Below, one piece after another: positions 7,944-17,700 of a DNA stretch of 64,000 nucleotides; within the stretch, counting starts at the first letter, position 1, and every line of letters starts with the position of its first letter. The DNA comes from Desmonostoc muscorum FACHB-395 (GTDB lineage: Bacteria; Cyanobacteriota; Cyanobacteriia; Cyanobacteriales; Nostocaceae), in the NCBI RefSeq assembly GCF_014698035.1, contig NZ_JACJSF010000032.1, forward strand, positions 24,138-88,137. The letters are read 5' to 3'. The position numbers were made by a program, and so were the translations under genes. The notes beneath the pieces are model-generated. The model ran no database searches, was not told the origin of the DNA, and saw only the letters and a list, made by a program, of their open reading frames with translations.

Positions 7944-10037
7944 CTAAAAATTGGCGCTTAAACCCACACGAAAAGTAAATCCAGGGCTATAAATGCGATT
8001 AACTCGCTCATATTGCTCACCGAGGAGATTTTCTAAGTAAACTGTCAATCCTACATTGCTAGTTACAGGTACACGACCGCTCAAATCTAAATTTACGAAA
8101 GAAGGCGAAAAATCTGTAATCGTGTCACCAGGATTTGTAAAGAAGGCTCTGCGAGTGCCACTGTTGTAGGTAACATACAAATTAGCCTGCCAACCTGAAT
8201 TTTGATAACCCACACCAGTTTGCAGTACAGAGTAGGGAATCAAACCTAACTGTAAACCTCTCTCTGAGCCTGTTTTTATTTGAGCATCTGTATAAGTGTA
8301 GTTGAGGAAAGTTGACCAGCCAGCCGCAATTCTTAATTGCAATGCAACCTCTAAACCATTGGTATCTACTAGTCCAATGTTTTCCCATCTGCCGGCGATG
8401 ACTCCCAAGCGATCGCCTATACTACTACCAAAGTAAGTAAACTGCCCAATCAAATTTTGAGAAAAATTGACATCTACTCCCGCACTCCAAGTAGAGCCAG
8501 TTTCTGGTCTTAAATCAGGGTTTGGTTCCCAACCATGAACTGTATCATAAACATACAACTGATCTAACCCAGGATTGCGTTGTGCCCCTGCCCAACTTCC
8601 ACGCACTGCAACTATTGGTGTGACGGCATAACGTAACCCAACACTAGGGTTGAGATAATTTCCAAACTGGCTGTCAAAGCTTTGCCTTAGCCCTAAATCT
8701 ATCAGAAAATCATCGCTAATATTCCAAGTATTCACAGCAAATAAAGCTGTATTAAACAAACTCCTATCTTCAGTTTCATTAGTGGCAATCCTACTAGGAT
8801 TGGTACTCAAAACATCACCGTTTAAATCGGTGTTTTTCAAATCTAATCCCCAGCGCAATTTATTATTGGAAGTAACTTTCCACTCATGGTCTACCCTAGC
8901 TGTAAGTTGTTGTGTATCTAAAGTTCCTGTACGGTAAAATGCTCCTGTAGGGCCATAAGTGCTGAAATAATCTTGGTTATAACCAATTGAGGTAGTAAGA
9001 TTAGAGCTTTCCCCATTACCTAGTCGAGTTTTCCAAGATAAGCCAATGTTTAAACCATCGTGGTCTAATCTATCTCTTTGCAGAGGGAAACCAAAATAAA
9101 TTAAGCCGCGACGACTGCTGAGTGCAGTAACATCTAAATTCAATGAATTTTTTTTATCTAAATCTAGTCCAATGCTACCAAAATAGGTACTTGTAGCTGT
9201 ATCTGCATTTGATAAAAATCCCTGTTCATCACGATTTGCTGCACCTACAGGCACGCGATAACGGTTATCTGTAAAGAATCTTTCAAAGCTAAAGTTATAT
9301 TTAACATTATTGGATGAACCACCATAAGTCACTTGTTGATTATTTAAACTCAATGAGCCAAATTCTGCACTAGCGCTCAATTGAGGTTTACCATAACCTT
9401 CTTTGGTGATGATATTTACAACTCCCCCAAAGGCTGAGGAACCATACAAAGCGGAGGCTGTACCGCTATATAATTCCACTCGTTCAATCGCCTCTACAGG
9501 AATGCTATTTAAGTCAGTTCCACCATGATAAGTGTTGACATTATTGTTAATTGGTCTGCCATTAATTAGAAATACAGACTGATTAATTGAGGCTCCGCGA
9601 TAGTATGTACCTGTGTGAATATCTGCACCATGACCTACGTCATTGATTGCAAAACCAGGCATTCTTTTTAAGATATCCGCTAAACTTGTAGCGCCCTGCT
9701 TTTGAATTTCTTCTTTATCAATTACGTAAGTTGGTGTAGATTGAGGTAGGTTGTCTGGTTCTGCGATCGCTTCTATGGAAATGTCTGCATCATCTGTATA
9801 ATCTGGTTGAGTTTCTGGATTAACTTCACTCGGTGCAGATTGTTGAGTTAATAATTCGGCATTAGTAGCGGGTAGCTCAACTTCACTCAAACTCTGAATA
9901 TCGGAAATGACTTCGGTTGATTTATCAGTATTTCTCTGCTCAATTTCACTCTCAGCAGCAAAGCTAGGAAATGCTATCAGTAAACCCGGTAAAGCAACTG
10001 TTAGCAACAAAAAATCTTTTTTCACGTTCTCTTTCAC
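7944..10037 (-). CDS. TonB-dependent outer-membrane receptor
   Basis: A 697-residue protein. A signal peptide (LLLTVALPGLLIAFPSFAAE) is followed by an acidic linker to residue 100. The plug domain (about 102-212) has YVIDKEEIQKQGATSLADIL, GTYYRGASINQSVFLINGRP and VERVELYSGTASALYGSSAFGGVVNI. The 22-strand barrel ends in VGLSANF with the expected terminal Phe. Such receptors import ferric siderophores, cobalamin or similar ligands using TonB-ExbBD energy. Unlike many cyanobacterial siderophore receptors I see no AMIN domain, and no siderophore or ABC transport genes are adjacent, so the ligand is open. Two GTG starts are possible (10037 or 10025). I see no convincing Fur box upstream. Confidence 0.93.
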   Translation of the reverse strand: MKENVKKDFLLLTVALPGLLIAFPSFAAESEIEQRNTDKSTEVISDIQSLSEVELPATNAELLTQQSAPSEVNPETQPDYTDDADISIEAIAEPDNLPQSTPTYVIDKEEIQKQGATSLADILKRMPGFAINDVGHGADIHTGTYYRGASINQSVFLINGRPINNNVNTYHGGTDLNSIPVEAIERVELYSGTASALYGSSAFGGVVNIITKEGYGKPQLSASAEFGSLSLNNQQVTYGGSSNNVKYNFSFERFFTDNRYRVPVGAANRDEQGFLSNADTATSTYFGSIGLDLDKKNSLNLDVTALSSRRGLIYFGFPLQRDRLDHDGLNIGLSWKTRLGNGESSNLTTSIGYNQDYFSTYGPTGAFYRTGTLDTQQLTARVDHEWKVTSNNKLRWGLDLKNTDLNGDVLSTNPSRIATNETEDRSLFNTALFAVNTWNISDDFLIDLGLRQSFDSQFGNYLNPSVGLRYAVTPIVAVRGSWAGAQRNPGLDQLYVYDTVHGWEPNPDLRPETGSTWSAGVDVNFSQNLIGQFTYFGSSIGDRLGVIAGRWENIGLVDTNGLEVALQLRIAAGWSTFLNYTYTDAQIKTGSERGLQLGLIPYSVLQTGVGYQNSGWQANLYVTYNSGTRRAFFTNPGDTITDFSPSFVNLDLSGRVPVTSNVGLTVYLENLLGEQYERVNRIYSPGFTFRVGLSANF

Positions 10038-10297
10038 ACCAAGTAAAAATAGTCACCACGTAGTATTCTTGCTGTAAAAGTAAAATCGTGTCAAAAGACA
10101 CGCTGTCATATTCCCACAGATTTCGATTCCCAACTTCTGAAATAAATCGGGGATCTTGTTTCTGAGTCAAGGTAAGAACGGGGTTGAATAGCCCAAAGTT
10201 ATTACAACTGACTTCAGATAAATAAGTTAGAAATAGGGTTTATATTAATCCTATATTTTATTATAGCTACACCAACAAATTAAATCTTATTACACTT

Positions 10298-10855
10298 TCA
10301 CGAACGATTTTTATGCGTAACTCTAATTAGAAAACGCAGACTTTCATTTACTGCTTCTGAATTTGGAAACATTTCTGCAACATCAGGCTCTAAAAAAACT
10401 GTCAACTTTTTAATATTATTGTGAGTAATTTCGCTGTTTTTTAAATTATTGTCTGTAAACTCATGATTTGATTTAGAATCATTATGTATTATGCTATTTT
10501 GACAACACACAGTATTTAATTTATTAACTAGTGATTCCCAACTACTAACTTTTAATTTAAAATAAGCCTTAGCATCCCGTAATGTTTTAAACTGTTGCTT
10601 CAGGATATCAACAGTATAAATATACTTTTGAGATACTTGTTTCTCTAAATTAAGGTCTGACTCAACCATATCAACCACTTCATTAATAAGTCGGTCATGA
10701 TTTTCGGCAATCTGAGCAGCAGCCCCTAAAATCTTAGAAGTTGCTTTTATTTGTACATCAGTCTCTTGTTTAAGGCGATCGGCAATACTGCGAATTTGAT
10801 CTCCCAGCCTCGCTTTACCTTGTTTTTGCGTGGTTGGTAGTGATTTATTGTTCAT
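10298..10855 (-). CDS. Helical protein with C-terminal ribbon-helix-helix-like segment
   Basis: A 185-residue protein I do not recognise as a named family. Residues 1-110 are mostly charged helix (IRSIADRLKQETDVQIKATS), then comes an Asn/Ser-rich low-complexity linker (about 120-145). The last 40 residues, KKLTVFLEPDVAEMFPNSEA followed by VNESLRFLI, look like a ribbon-helix-helix: a short strand, then two helices, as in small DNA-binding repressors and plasmid partition proteins. It lies 12 bp downstream of the coiled-coil gene at 10868-11725, same strand, so the two very probably form an operon and may interact. The ribbon-helix-helix call is pattern-based. Confidence 0.65.
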   Translation of the reverse strand: MNNKSLPTTQKQGKARLGDQIRSIADRLKQETDVQIKATSKILGAAAQIAENHDRLINEVVDMVESDLNLEKQVSQKYIYTVDILKQQFKTLRDAKAYFKLKVSSWESLVNKLNTVCCQNSIIHNDSKSNHEFTDNNLKNSEITHNNIKKLTVFLEPDVAEMFPNSEAVNESLRFLIRVTHKNRS

Positions 10856-10867
10856 GAATATGCTTGT

Positions 10868-11725
10868 TTATTCAGAAAGTATGTCTTTAATAGCCAGCCA
10901 GATGCGTTTAAACTTTTGTACCAAACCCAAAGGATTATTAGTTGTTTCTTCTTCCACCGAATCAACTAGAGATTGAATCCTATCCATACGTTCTGCTACA
11001 ACGTAAAGACTGTTTACTGCTTCATCCTTCCTTTCTAAGGATTCACGCAGTAGCACAACCATCTGGGCAATTTCCCGTTTTAGTCTTTCATTCTCAGCTT
11101 TACGGCGAGTTTCCCATCCCTTAATACTAGCTTTGGAACGTCGCTCATACTTGAGTTCTGCTTTAGCCTCATTGTATAAAGTTAAATACATTTCTCGTTC
11201 AGAGTTGGCTGCATCATATTTGGTAAGAAATTCAGTTGCTTTCGTTTTTTCTTCGTTGTAAAGATAGAGTGTCTTTTGATGATTTTCTTGCTCATCAATA
11301 TAGAAGCGATAATTTTGAGTAACTTGCTCTTTTAGTTCATTAGCTTCGAGTTGGCAAGTTTGGATCTCTCGCTGGTGAACATGAACTAGCTGTGATATTT
11401 TCGCTTTTTCTTCGTTGTAGAGATAGAGCGTCTTTTGATGATTTTCTTGTTCATCAATATAGAAGCGATAGTTTTGAGTAACTTGCTCTTTTAGTTCATT
11501 AGCCTTGATTTGGTAAGTTTGAATCTCTTGCTGAACATGAACCAGTTGAGATGTAGCTTCTTCATTTTCTTTTGCACGTTGTTGCCATTCATCGCGTTGG
11601 GCACGAACAGTCATCAATAGCTGTTGAAGTTCACGAGGAGGAATTGGTTCTCTCTGCCGTGAGCAAGGATTATTAACAGCGTTATCATAATTAGAATCTC
11701 TGCGATCGTCTCTCCTCATTGCCAT
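10868..11725 (-). CDS. Coiled-coil protein with a recent internal duplication
   Basis: A 285-residue protein, almost entirely charged heptad-type helix from residue 30 to 260, with no membrane segment or signal peptide. A 52-53-residue unit occurs twice in tandem, sharing the block VTQNYRFYIDEQENHQKTLY exactly. The DNA is also nearly identical, so the duplication is recent; a third, decayed copy (MYLTLYNEAKAEL) may follow. The C-terminus (NPLGLVQKFKRIWLAIKDIL) is a conserved-looking amphipathic helix. It begins the two-gene operon with the RHH-like protein. Coiled-coil-rich proteins of filamentous cyanobacteria often form cytoskeletal filaments, but no such role is shown here. Confidence 0.7.
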   Translation of the reverse strand: MAMRRDDRRDSNYDNAVNNPCSRQREPIPPRELQQLLMTVRAQRDEWQQRAKENEEATSQLVHVQQEIQTYQIKANELKEQVTQNYRFYIDEQENHQKTLYLYNEEKAKISQLVHVHQREIQTCQLEANELKEQVTQNYRFYIDEQENHQKTLYLYNEEKTKATEFLTKYDAANSEREMYLTLYNEAKAELKYERRSKASIKGWETRRKAENERLKREIAQMVVLLRESLERKDEAVNSLYVVAERMDRIQSLVDSVEEETTNNPLGLVQKFKRIWLAIKDILSE

Positions 11726-11972
11726 AATTTAAGTTCCTATATGAGTATTTGTTATACTTAAGTATAAATATTTAGTTTAAGCGAGATGAACTTATTGAAG
11801 TGTGATCTCGGTTCTACTGGTAAGATGATCTGACTCTGGATTAAGATATATTTTCTTCTGTCTCAGACGCTTAAATTTCCAGACGTGGGATCTTCAAAGG
11901 CTAGAGATGTTGTGCTTCATAAGCAAGCTAGGCTCCAAAACATGAAAGGGAATAACCGTCAAAGCTTTGTAT

Positions 11973-12054
11973 AAAGTCATCTCTATTTTTTCCGCAAGCA
12001 CAACCCCAGTTAAAGTACGCTCTATAATCGTTAGCATTGAGACGAATGGCAATA
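11973..12054 (-). pseudogene. Fragment of a TPR gene (copy of 12937-13020)
   Basis: The minus strand reads IAIRLNANDYRAYFNWGCAC, nearly identical to LAIRLNANDYRAYFNRACAC in the TPR gene just downstream at 12697-13620. The DNA match runs from AAAGTCATCTC to GAGACGAAT with about a dozen differences and a small indel. It has no start or stop of its own. It forms the region directly upstream of the Uma2 gene, so that gene lies between a fragment and the full copy of the TPR gene. Confidence 0.8.
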
Positions 12055-12058
12055 ATTT

Positions 12059-12685
12059 ATGATTCAAGCCTTACGCAAACTAGTTACATTCGATGAATTC
12101 GTTGCAAAATATCCCGACAACACAGGAAAACGTTGTGAGTTGCATGATGGAGTAATTGTAGAGATGCCGCAACCCACAGGCTATCATGAACAGATTATCG
12201 TATTTTTAGTTCAGAAACTTATTCTAGAATATAGTCGCATCAACTTACCCTATGGCATCCCGAAAACAGTACTTGTAAAACCGCTTGAAAGTGAATCAGC
12301 TTACTCACCAGATGTACTGATATTAAATCTTCCTAATTTGGTAAATGAATCTCTGTGGAAGAAAGAATCCACTGTAAGTCAAGCGGAATCAATACCCTTA
12401 GTAATTGAGGTAGTGAGTAGCAATTGGCGTGATGATTATTTAAAAAAAGCTGCTGACTATGAAGCTGTAGGCATCCCAGAGTACTGGATTGTAGACTATG
12501 CGGCTTTAGGTGGTAGGCGATTTATTGGCAATCCCAAACAAGCAACTGTCTCGCTCTACACTTTAATTGAGGGAGAATATCAAGTTAACCAGTTTCGAGG
12601 TAGCGATCGCATTATCTCACCTCTTTTCCCAGAGTTAAACTTAACCGCCGAACAAATTTTTCAAGCTGGTGGATACCCTGTATAG
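12059..12685 (+). CDS. Uma2 family (DUF820) PD-(D/E)XK nuclease-like protein
   Basis: A 208-residue protein with the Uma2 layout: CELHDGVIVEMPQPTGYHEQ at the N-terminus, the acidic SPDVLIL near residue 82, then LVIEVVSSNWRDDYLKKAADY with the E-x(n)-K pair, and VGIPEYWIVDY. These correspond to the PD-(D/E)XK catalytic core. The family is hugely expanded in cyanobacteria, and its physiological role is not established. ATG 12059 directly follows the TPR fragment described above, so the promoter must lie in or before that fragment. It converges with the TPR gene, leaving an 11-bp gap. Confidence 0.9.
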   Translation: MIQALRKLVTFDEFVAKYPDNTGKRCELHDGVIVEMPQPTGYHEQIIVFLVQKLILEYSRINLPYGIPKTVLVKPLESESAYSPDVLILNLPNLVNESLWKKESTVSQAESIPLVIEVVSSNWRDDYLKKAADYEAVGIPEYWIVDYAALGGRRFIGNPKQATVSLYTLIEGEYQVNQFRGSDRIISPLFPELNLTAEQIFQAGGYPV

Positions 12686-12696
12686 TTCTTACACTC

Positions 12697-13620
12697 TTAC
12701 AAAAGAGCGATTTCCGTTGCAGACGAAATTTGTTGTCGCAAATTATTCAGTAAATCTAAAGTTTTTTCGTAGGCAACTCTCTTTCCTTGGTTGTCAAAGT
12801 ACTCAGATGCTTTTTGTAAATCAGATATAGCTCCTAAATGATATCCTAAGCGATAACGAGCTACTCCCCGATTAACGTAAGCCTGGGCATTACTGGGGTT
12901 GAGTCTGATGACTTGAGAAAAATCACGCACTGCACCAAAGTCATCTCCGTTTCGGCCGCAAGCACAAGCCCGGTTAAAGTAGGCTCTATAATCGTTAGCG
13001 TTGAGACGAATTGCTAGATTAAAGTCGAGCATCGCAGCTTGGATATCTTGTAAGACAAAATGCGCCAAACCTCGGTCATTGTAGATATCTGCAAGCAGTA
13101 AGCTAGTAATTCGGGGAATTTGAGTTAAAGCTAAATTAAAGTCAAGAATTGCCTCCGAGTCTTTCCCATCCCCTGTAAAGGCTAGCCCTCGGTTGTAGTA
13201 AGCTCGAAAATCGTAGGGTTTAAGTGCGATCGCTCGATTATAATCAACGATGGCACCGGAATAATCCCCTTGTCTGTAAAGTGCTAAACCCCGGTTCAGA
13301 TAAGCCTCAGAGTCATTAGGTGCAAAATTTATAGCTTGGGTACAATCTGCGATCGCTTGATGGTAATCTTGTAATTGAAGATAAGCAAGACAGCGATCGC
13401 TGTAAGCTACAGCAAAATCTTTCTCAACTTCAATTGCCTGATTAAAACTCTCTATTGCCTCCTGGTAATTACCGCGCCGCATCTTATCTACACCTAATTC
13501 CAAAAAATTACTCGCCGTAATTTTGGTAATGGCAACGGGTGCTGAATGTGCGGATGAAGTCAAAAAAGTTAGAGAAAAAGCAATAATTACACCGATAAAT
13601 AATCGCCAGAAATTACTCAT
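12697..13620 (-). CDS. Secreted/periplasmic TPR-repeat protein
   Basis: The 307-residue protein begins with a signal peptide (FIGVIIAFSLTFLTSSAHSA, cleavage near residue 27). It continues with about seven 34-residue TPR units from residue 40 to 285, each with the W/A-G-Y-A-P pattern, for example AYLNRGLALYRQGDYSGAIV and AYVNRGVARYRLGYHLGAIS. TPR solenoids bind partner proteins; no catalytic domain is present. Several repeats share near-identical DNA, which favours unequal exchange and may explain the stray fragment at 11973-12054. It stands alone between the convergent Uma2 gene and petJ upstream. Confidence 0.88.
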   Translation of the reverse strand: MSNFWRLFIGVIIAFSLTFLTSSAHSAPVAITKITASNFLELGVDKMRRGNYQEAIESFNQAIEVEKDFAVAYSDRCLAYLQLQDYHQAIADCTQAINFAPNDSEAYLNRGLALYRQGDYSGAIVDYNRAIALKPYDFRAYYNRGLAFTGDGKDSEAILDFNLALTQIPRITSLLLADIYNDRGLAHFVLQDIQAAMLDFNLAIRLNANDYRAYFNRACACGRNGDDFGAVRDFSQVIRLNPSNAQAYVNRGVARYRLGYHLGAISDLQKASEYFDNQGKRVAYEKTLDLLNNLRQQISSATEIALL

Positions 13621-13737
13621 AGTACCAAATTAGGATAGGTAATAGTGTTTGATGTTCTTGGAACAGTCTTTTTATCAAGACTATATAATCCAAAATTGGT
13701 ATAAGCATCCTATTTGACAATTTTGGCAAACCTAAAA

Positions 13738-13761
13738 TTAGCGGGGCTTTTGTCCCGCTAA
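13738..13761. terminator. Hairpin between petJ and the TPR gene
   Basis: TTAGCGGG and CCCGCTAA form a perfect 8-bp stem with an 8-nt loop, followed on the plus strand by a T-rich run. On the minus strand it is 145 bp past the petJ stop and before the TPR gene start, so it could separate these transcripts. A second palindrome (GAAGCAATTCATAAATTGCT) lies near 13817-13838. Confidence 0.45.
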
Positions 13762-13905
13762 TTGTTAATTTTTGAAGTTATACCAATTCTATGTGAGACT
13801 ACACTTTATTCACGTAGAAGCAATTCATAAATTGCTCCTGCAATCTGTAGTTTTACATTAGTCTTCTAAGCGCATCTTCATACAGAAATGGTATTAGATA
13901 TTAAT

Positions 13906-14241
13906 CTACTTCCAGTCCTTATCTGCTTGTGAAAGCACGTAAGCAGCTACATTTTCAATTTGGTCAGCTTTTAAACGTTTGCCGAAGGCAGGCATAGCAT
14001 TTTTACCATTTGTAACTTGGGCAATAATTGCCTCTGCTGAGTACAAACCATACTTTTCCAAAGCTTCCTTCTTCAGGTTTTTTGCTGCTTGAACCAGATT
14101 CTTACCTCCAGCATGACAAGAGGCACAATTAGCACTAAATACTTTAGCTCCACTAACGGCATCTCCTGCCAAAGCTGGGCTACTGAAGGCAAAGGTGAAG
14201 ATTGCTATGCCTAACAGTATGACTGTAATCATTTTTTTCAT
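13906..14241 (-). CDS. petJ: Cytochrome c6 (soluble photosynthetic electron carrier)
   Basis: A 111-residue precursor. The signal peptide (MITVILLGIAIFTFAFSSPA, cleavage after ALA) directs it to the thylakoid lumen, and the 86-residue mature protein has normal c6 size. Heme c attaches at CASCH, the sixth ligand is the Met of NAMPAFGKRL, and the C-terminal helix IENVAAYVLSQADKDW is typical. It carries electrons from cytochrome b6f to photosystem I, and to CuA-type oxidases in respiration. AGAGGG lies 8 nt before the ATG at 14241, supporting the start. A repeat element sits about 160 bp upstream. Copper-dependent control is known for petJ in cyanobacteria, but no operator is evident here. Confidence 0.95.
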   Translation of the reverse strand: MKKMITVILLGIAIFTFAFSSPALAGDAVSGAKVFSANCASCHAGGKNLVQAAKNLKKEALEKYGLYSAEAIIAQVTNGKNAMPAFGKRLKADQIENVAAYVLSQADKDWK

Positions 14242-14398
14242 TTCGTGTTCCCTCTACAATAACGGCTTCTTCGGTGCAATATCCTCCATAATTGTCAGTT
14301 GAGCCGCTCTTATAGTCAAACGACATCCTGTCAAACTTAGTTTTAAAGCTTTGGGTTTTTAAAGGTTTTGGATTCTAACACAGAGTTATATCTAGCTC

Positions 14399-14509
14399 AA
14401 TACGGTTCAGTTAAGCATTTTTTCTCTTCTCTCTGTTTCCTCTGCACCTCTGCGGTTCGTTAAAAAAGTTGACTTTGACAAAGAGTTTTAGCCTTAACTG
14501 AACCGTATT
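14399..14509. mobile_element. 111-bp MITE-like element with 17-bp perfect terminal inverted repeats
   Basis: Ends AATACGGTTCAGTTAAG (14399-14415) and CTTAACTGAACCGTATT (14493-14509) are exact reverse complements. Outside them the 12-bp sequence TTATATCTAGCT occurs at 14386-14397 and again at 14509-14520, consistent with a target-site duplication. There is no coding capacity. The interior carries the CTCTGC...CTGCGGTTCGTT motif also seen in the element at 7855-7936. It lies between petJ and the 3' end of the large kinase gene. The transposase family is not identifiable. Confidence 0.8.
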
Positions 14510-14737
14510 TATATCTAGCTACAAATTATTTTTCATTTTTTTCAGAAAATCTGAATCAGTTTATCTTTGACTTAATATGTCTTTATTAAGACGAGAAAAA
14601 CTGATTAATTAGGTACAAAAAACTAATTTATCTCGATGAGTATTTGTGCAAAATTGTCAATTGCTAAATTCTTAAAACTTCTAGATTGAGTATTGCCAGA
14701 TATCTGTAGTTATTTGTAAAGAAATAACTTTAAAATT

Positions 14738-17700
14738 TTACACCGGTAGTTCAATGACAAATACCGTGCCTTCACCAATAACCGAGCTACAACTCAATTT
14801 GCCACCGTGGGTTTCTTCAACAATCTGCCGAGCGATCGCCAGTCCCAATCCCGTACCTTTTCCGACAGCTTTCGTAGTAAATAAATGGTCAAATATTTTT
14901 GATTTTACTTGATCATTCATCCCCTGACCATTATCAGTAATGGCAATTCTCACGAGATTATTTTCTACTGAAGTTGTAATTGTAATGCAGTTAGTATTCG
15001 CTTTAATTTCTTCAAAAGATTGTCCGGTATTAAATTCATCTAAGGCATCAATAGCATTGGCTAAAAGATTCATAAATACTTGATTTAATTGACCAGGGAA
15101 ACATTCTATTTGAGGTAAATTACCGTAATTTGTGACAACTTCAATCGCGGGGCGTTGTTCATTCGCCTTGAGACGATGTTTGAGAATAAGAATGGTGCTA
15201 TCAATCCCTTGGTGGATGTTGAAAGGCACTTTGTAATCTTGGTCTGCACGGGAAAATGTACGTAAACTAGTGCTGATATTTTTTAACCTCTCGCACGCCA
15301 TAGACATAGAATCAATCATCTTGGGCAAGTCTTCTATACTATAATCCAAGTCGATTTCTTCGGCGTGGTCAAGAATTTCATCGCTTTTGTTGGGGAAGCT
15401 TTCTTGATATAATTTTAAGTGTTCGGTAATCTCACTAAGAGTGGGTTTAGCTTGTTTGAGACTAGCAGCAATAAAACCAAGAGGATTATTCATTTCGTGA
15501 GCTACACCAGCAACTAAGTTGCCTAGTGCAGACATTTTCTCACTTTGCACTATTTTTAATTGTGCTTGTTGCAGGTTTTGTAAAGCAGTTTCTAGCTCTT
15601 GTGCTTTTTGTTGAAGTTGAGCTTCGGCAACTTTGCGTTCGCGTAGCGCAGCTTGCTGTTCCGTAATATCATCTGCTAGGGAAGCGACTCCGATTAACTC
15701 GCCATCTGCACTCACAAGTGAATTATTATACCAAGCACAAATAATAATATTACCATCCTTTGTCACATTTTCATTGATACTGTAATTACCGCCCTCCTGC
15801 GATATAATATCAATGCTAACTCGCTCCATTTGTGCTTGAATTGTTTGAGGAATGATGAATTGGAATTGGCAACCTAAAGCCTCCTGTTTGGTGTAGCCAA
15901 AGATTCTTTCTGCTGCTGGGTTCCAGTCAATAACCTGAAAATTCGTATCCCACTCTATGACTGCCAGTGGAGTTTGCTGAACCAATAGCTGGAGTCGTTG
16001 CTGAGATGCTTGCAAGCCAGACTGGGCGACACTCAACTCATTAAGCGATCGCTCTAACTGTTGGGAATACTCTAGCGATCGCTCATAAAGTCGGGCATTT
16101 TCCAGAGAAATTGCTGCTTGAGCGCAGAGTAAGTTGAGCAGTTCAACGCGATCGCTGGTGAACGTCCCCGTTGCTAAATTATTTTCTAGATATAAAATGC
16201 CCAGCAACTTCGCTTGATGCAAAATCGGGCTACACAAGATACTTTTCGGCTGCTGACGGATGATATAGGGGTCATTGGCTAAGGTGCGATCGGCACTCGC
16301 ATCAACTATTACAGCAGTTTGCTTGTCATGCAAGACTTTGTAAATCAGTCTGTGGGGAATGTCCTGGCTATCTTCAATGGGAATACGCTGCAAGACAACT
16401 GGCTTTGAACCTGTGGTAATTGACCCTTTGATTAACAGGCGCGAGTCTCGCAAGAGCATGAACACGCATTTATCAGCCCCCGCATTTTCAATGACGATCG
16501 TCATCAACGATGAAAGTAGATTTTCCAGTTCGATTTCACCGGAAATAGTATGAGAAGCTTTGAGAATAGTAGCTAAATCTAAAGCCAGAGAAACATTACT
16601 ACTGGATATGGCCGAACTTGTGGAGGTGACACTACCCAATGTGAACAGAGTTTCGTGAGTGGAGAGAGGAGAACGGGTTTGCTCTAATATAGGTCTAAGT
16701 AGTTGCGGATAGCGAGCTTCTAGGTCAGCAACTTTGGCTTTTGCACCCCAACGAGCATAGGCATAGTAGGCTTCAATCATGTAGTCCCCAGCAATGCGCT
16801 GTCTGCCCCAATCTAGGTAGAATTTTGCTGCCAGTTCGTTAGCAAGTGCTTCTTCTTGGGTATATTCGTTGGCTTTGGCTAGAGCGATCGCCTTGTCGTA
16901 AAACTCAATTGCTTCGGCTTTTTGTCCTAATACTCGACATTTTTCTGCCTCTACCAAATCAACTTTATGTTGATAATTCATGGGTGCATGATACGCCCAT
17001 TGCTGTAACTTGGTTTGATTTTCTATGACACCCTGCAATGCTTCTGATGTTTCATCTAACTGTGGATTTAATTGTGCCAAAGTTAGCAGAGAATCATAAA
17101 GATAAAATACTGGTTCGCTGACTAATCCCGCACCAGCCATAAAATAGCGCCTGACTTCAATAGCATGATTTTTCGCTGGCTCAATTTCTCCAAACAAGAA
17201 ACAAAGCATTAGTTTATACAAATGGAAAATATACAATCCATATCCATCTTTGGCAGACTGTAGCTGCTGGAGAAATTCCGTTTCTTCAAGGGCTTTCCCA
17301 GACAAAAGGGTGGTATGTTCTGCAAGACCTAGCAGATTTAAAACAGGTTGCCAATAGATCCGACTATAATTTGCGGTTGTCAATTGATTTAATTGCATCA
17401 AACTATGGCAGTAGGCGCAAATATCCTGCTCTAAGGTAGCCAAGGATTGACTGCTCCAAAAAGAATTGAGACAAAAACTGTGACCATTGTACCCAGCAAG
17501 TACCAAGTTCCCAAATTCTATGGCAGTAGTGTAACCTTCTTGCAAGAGGGGTAGTGTTTCTTTAATGTGAGATTTGCGGTGTACAACAAATAACCCCAAC
17601 ATCATCAAAACATCTGTTTTACTTGCTTTGGCATCGAGTTTTGAAATAATCTGGAGTGCCAGGGAAGCAAATTGCGATCCTGTATCCACGACTTGGAAGA

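Noticed and set aside
10038..10297. Fur box upstream of the TonB receptor
   Set aside because: Only loose AT-rich similarity; no convincing 19-bp dyad.
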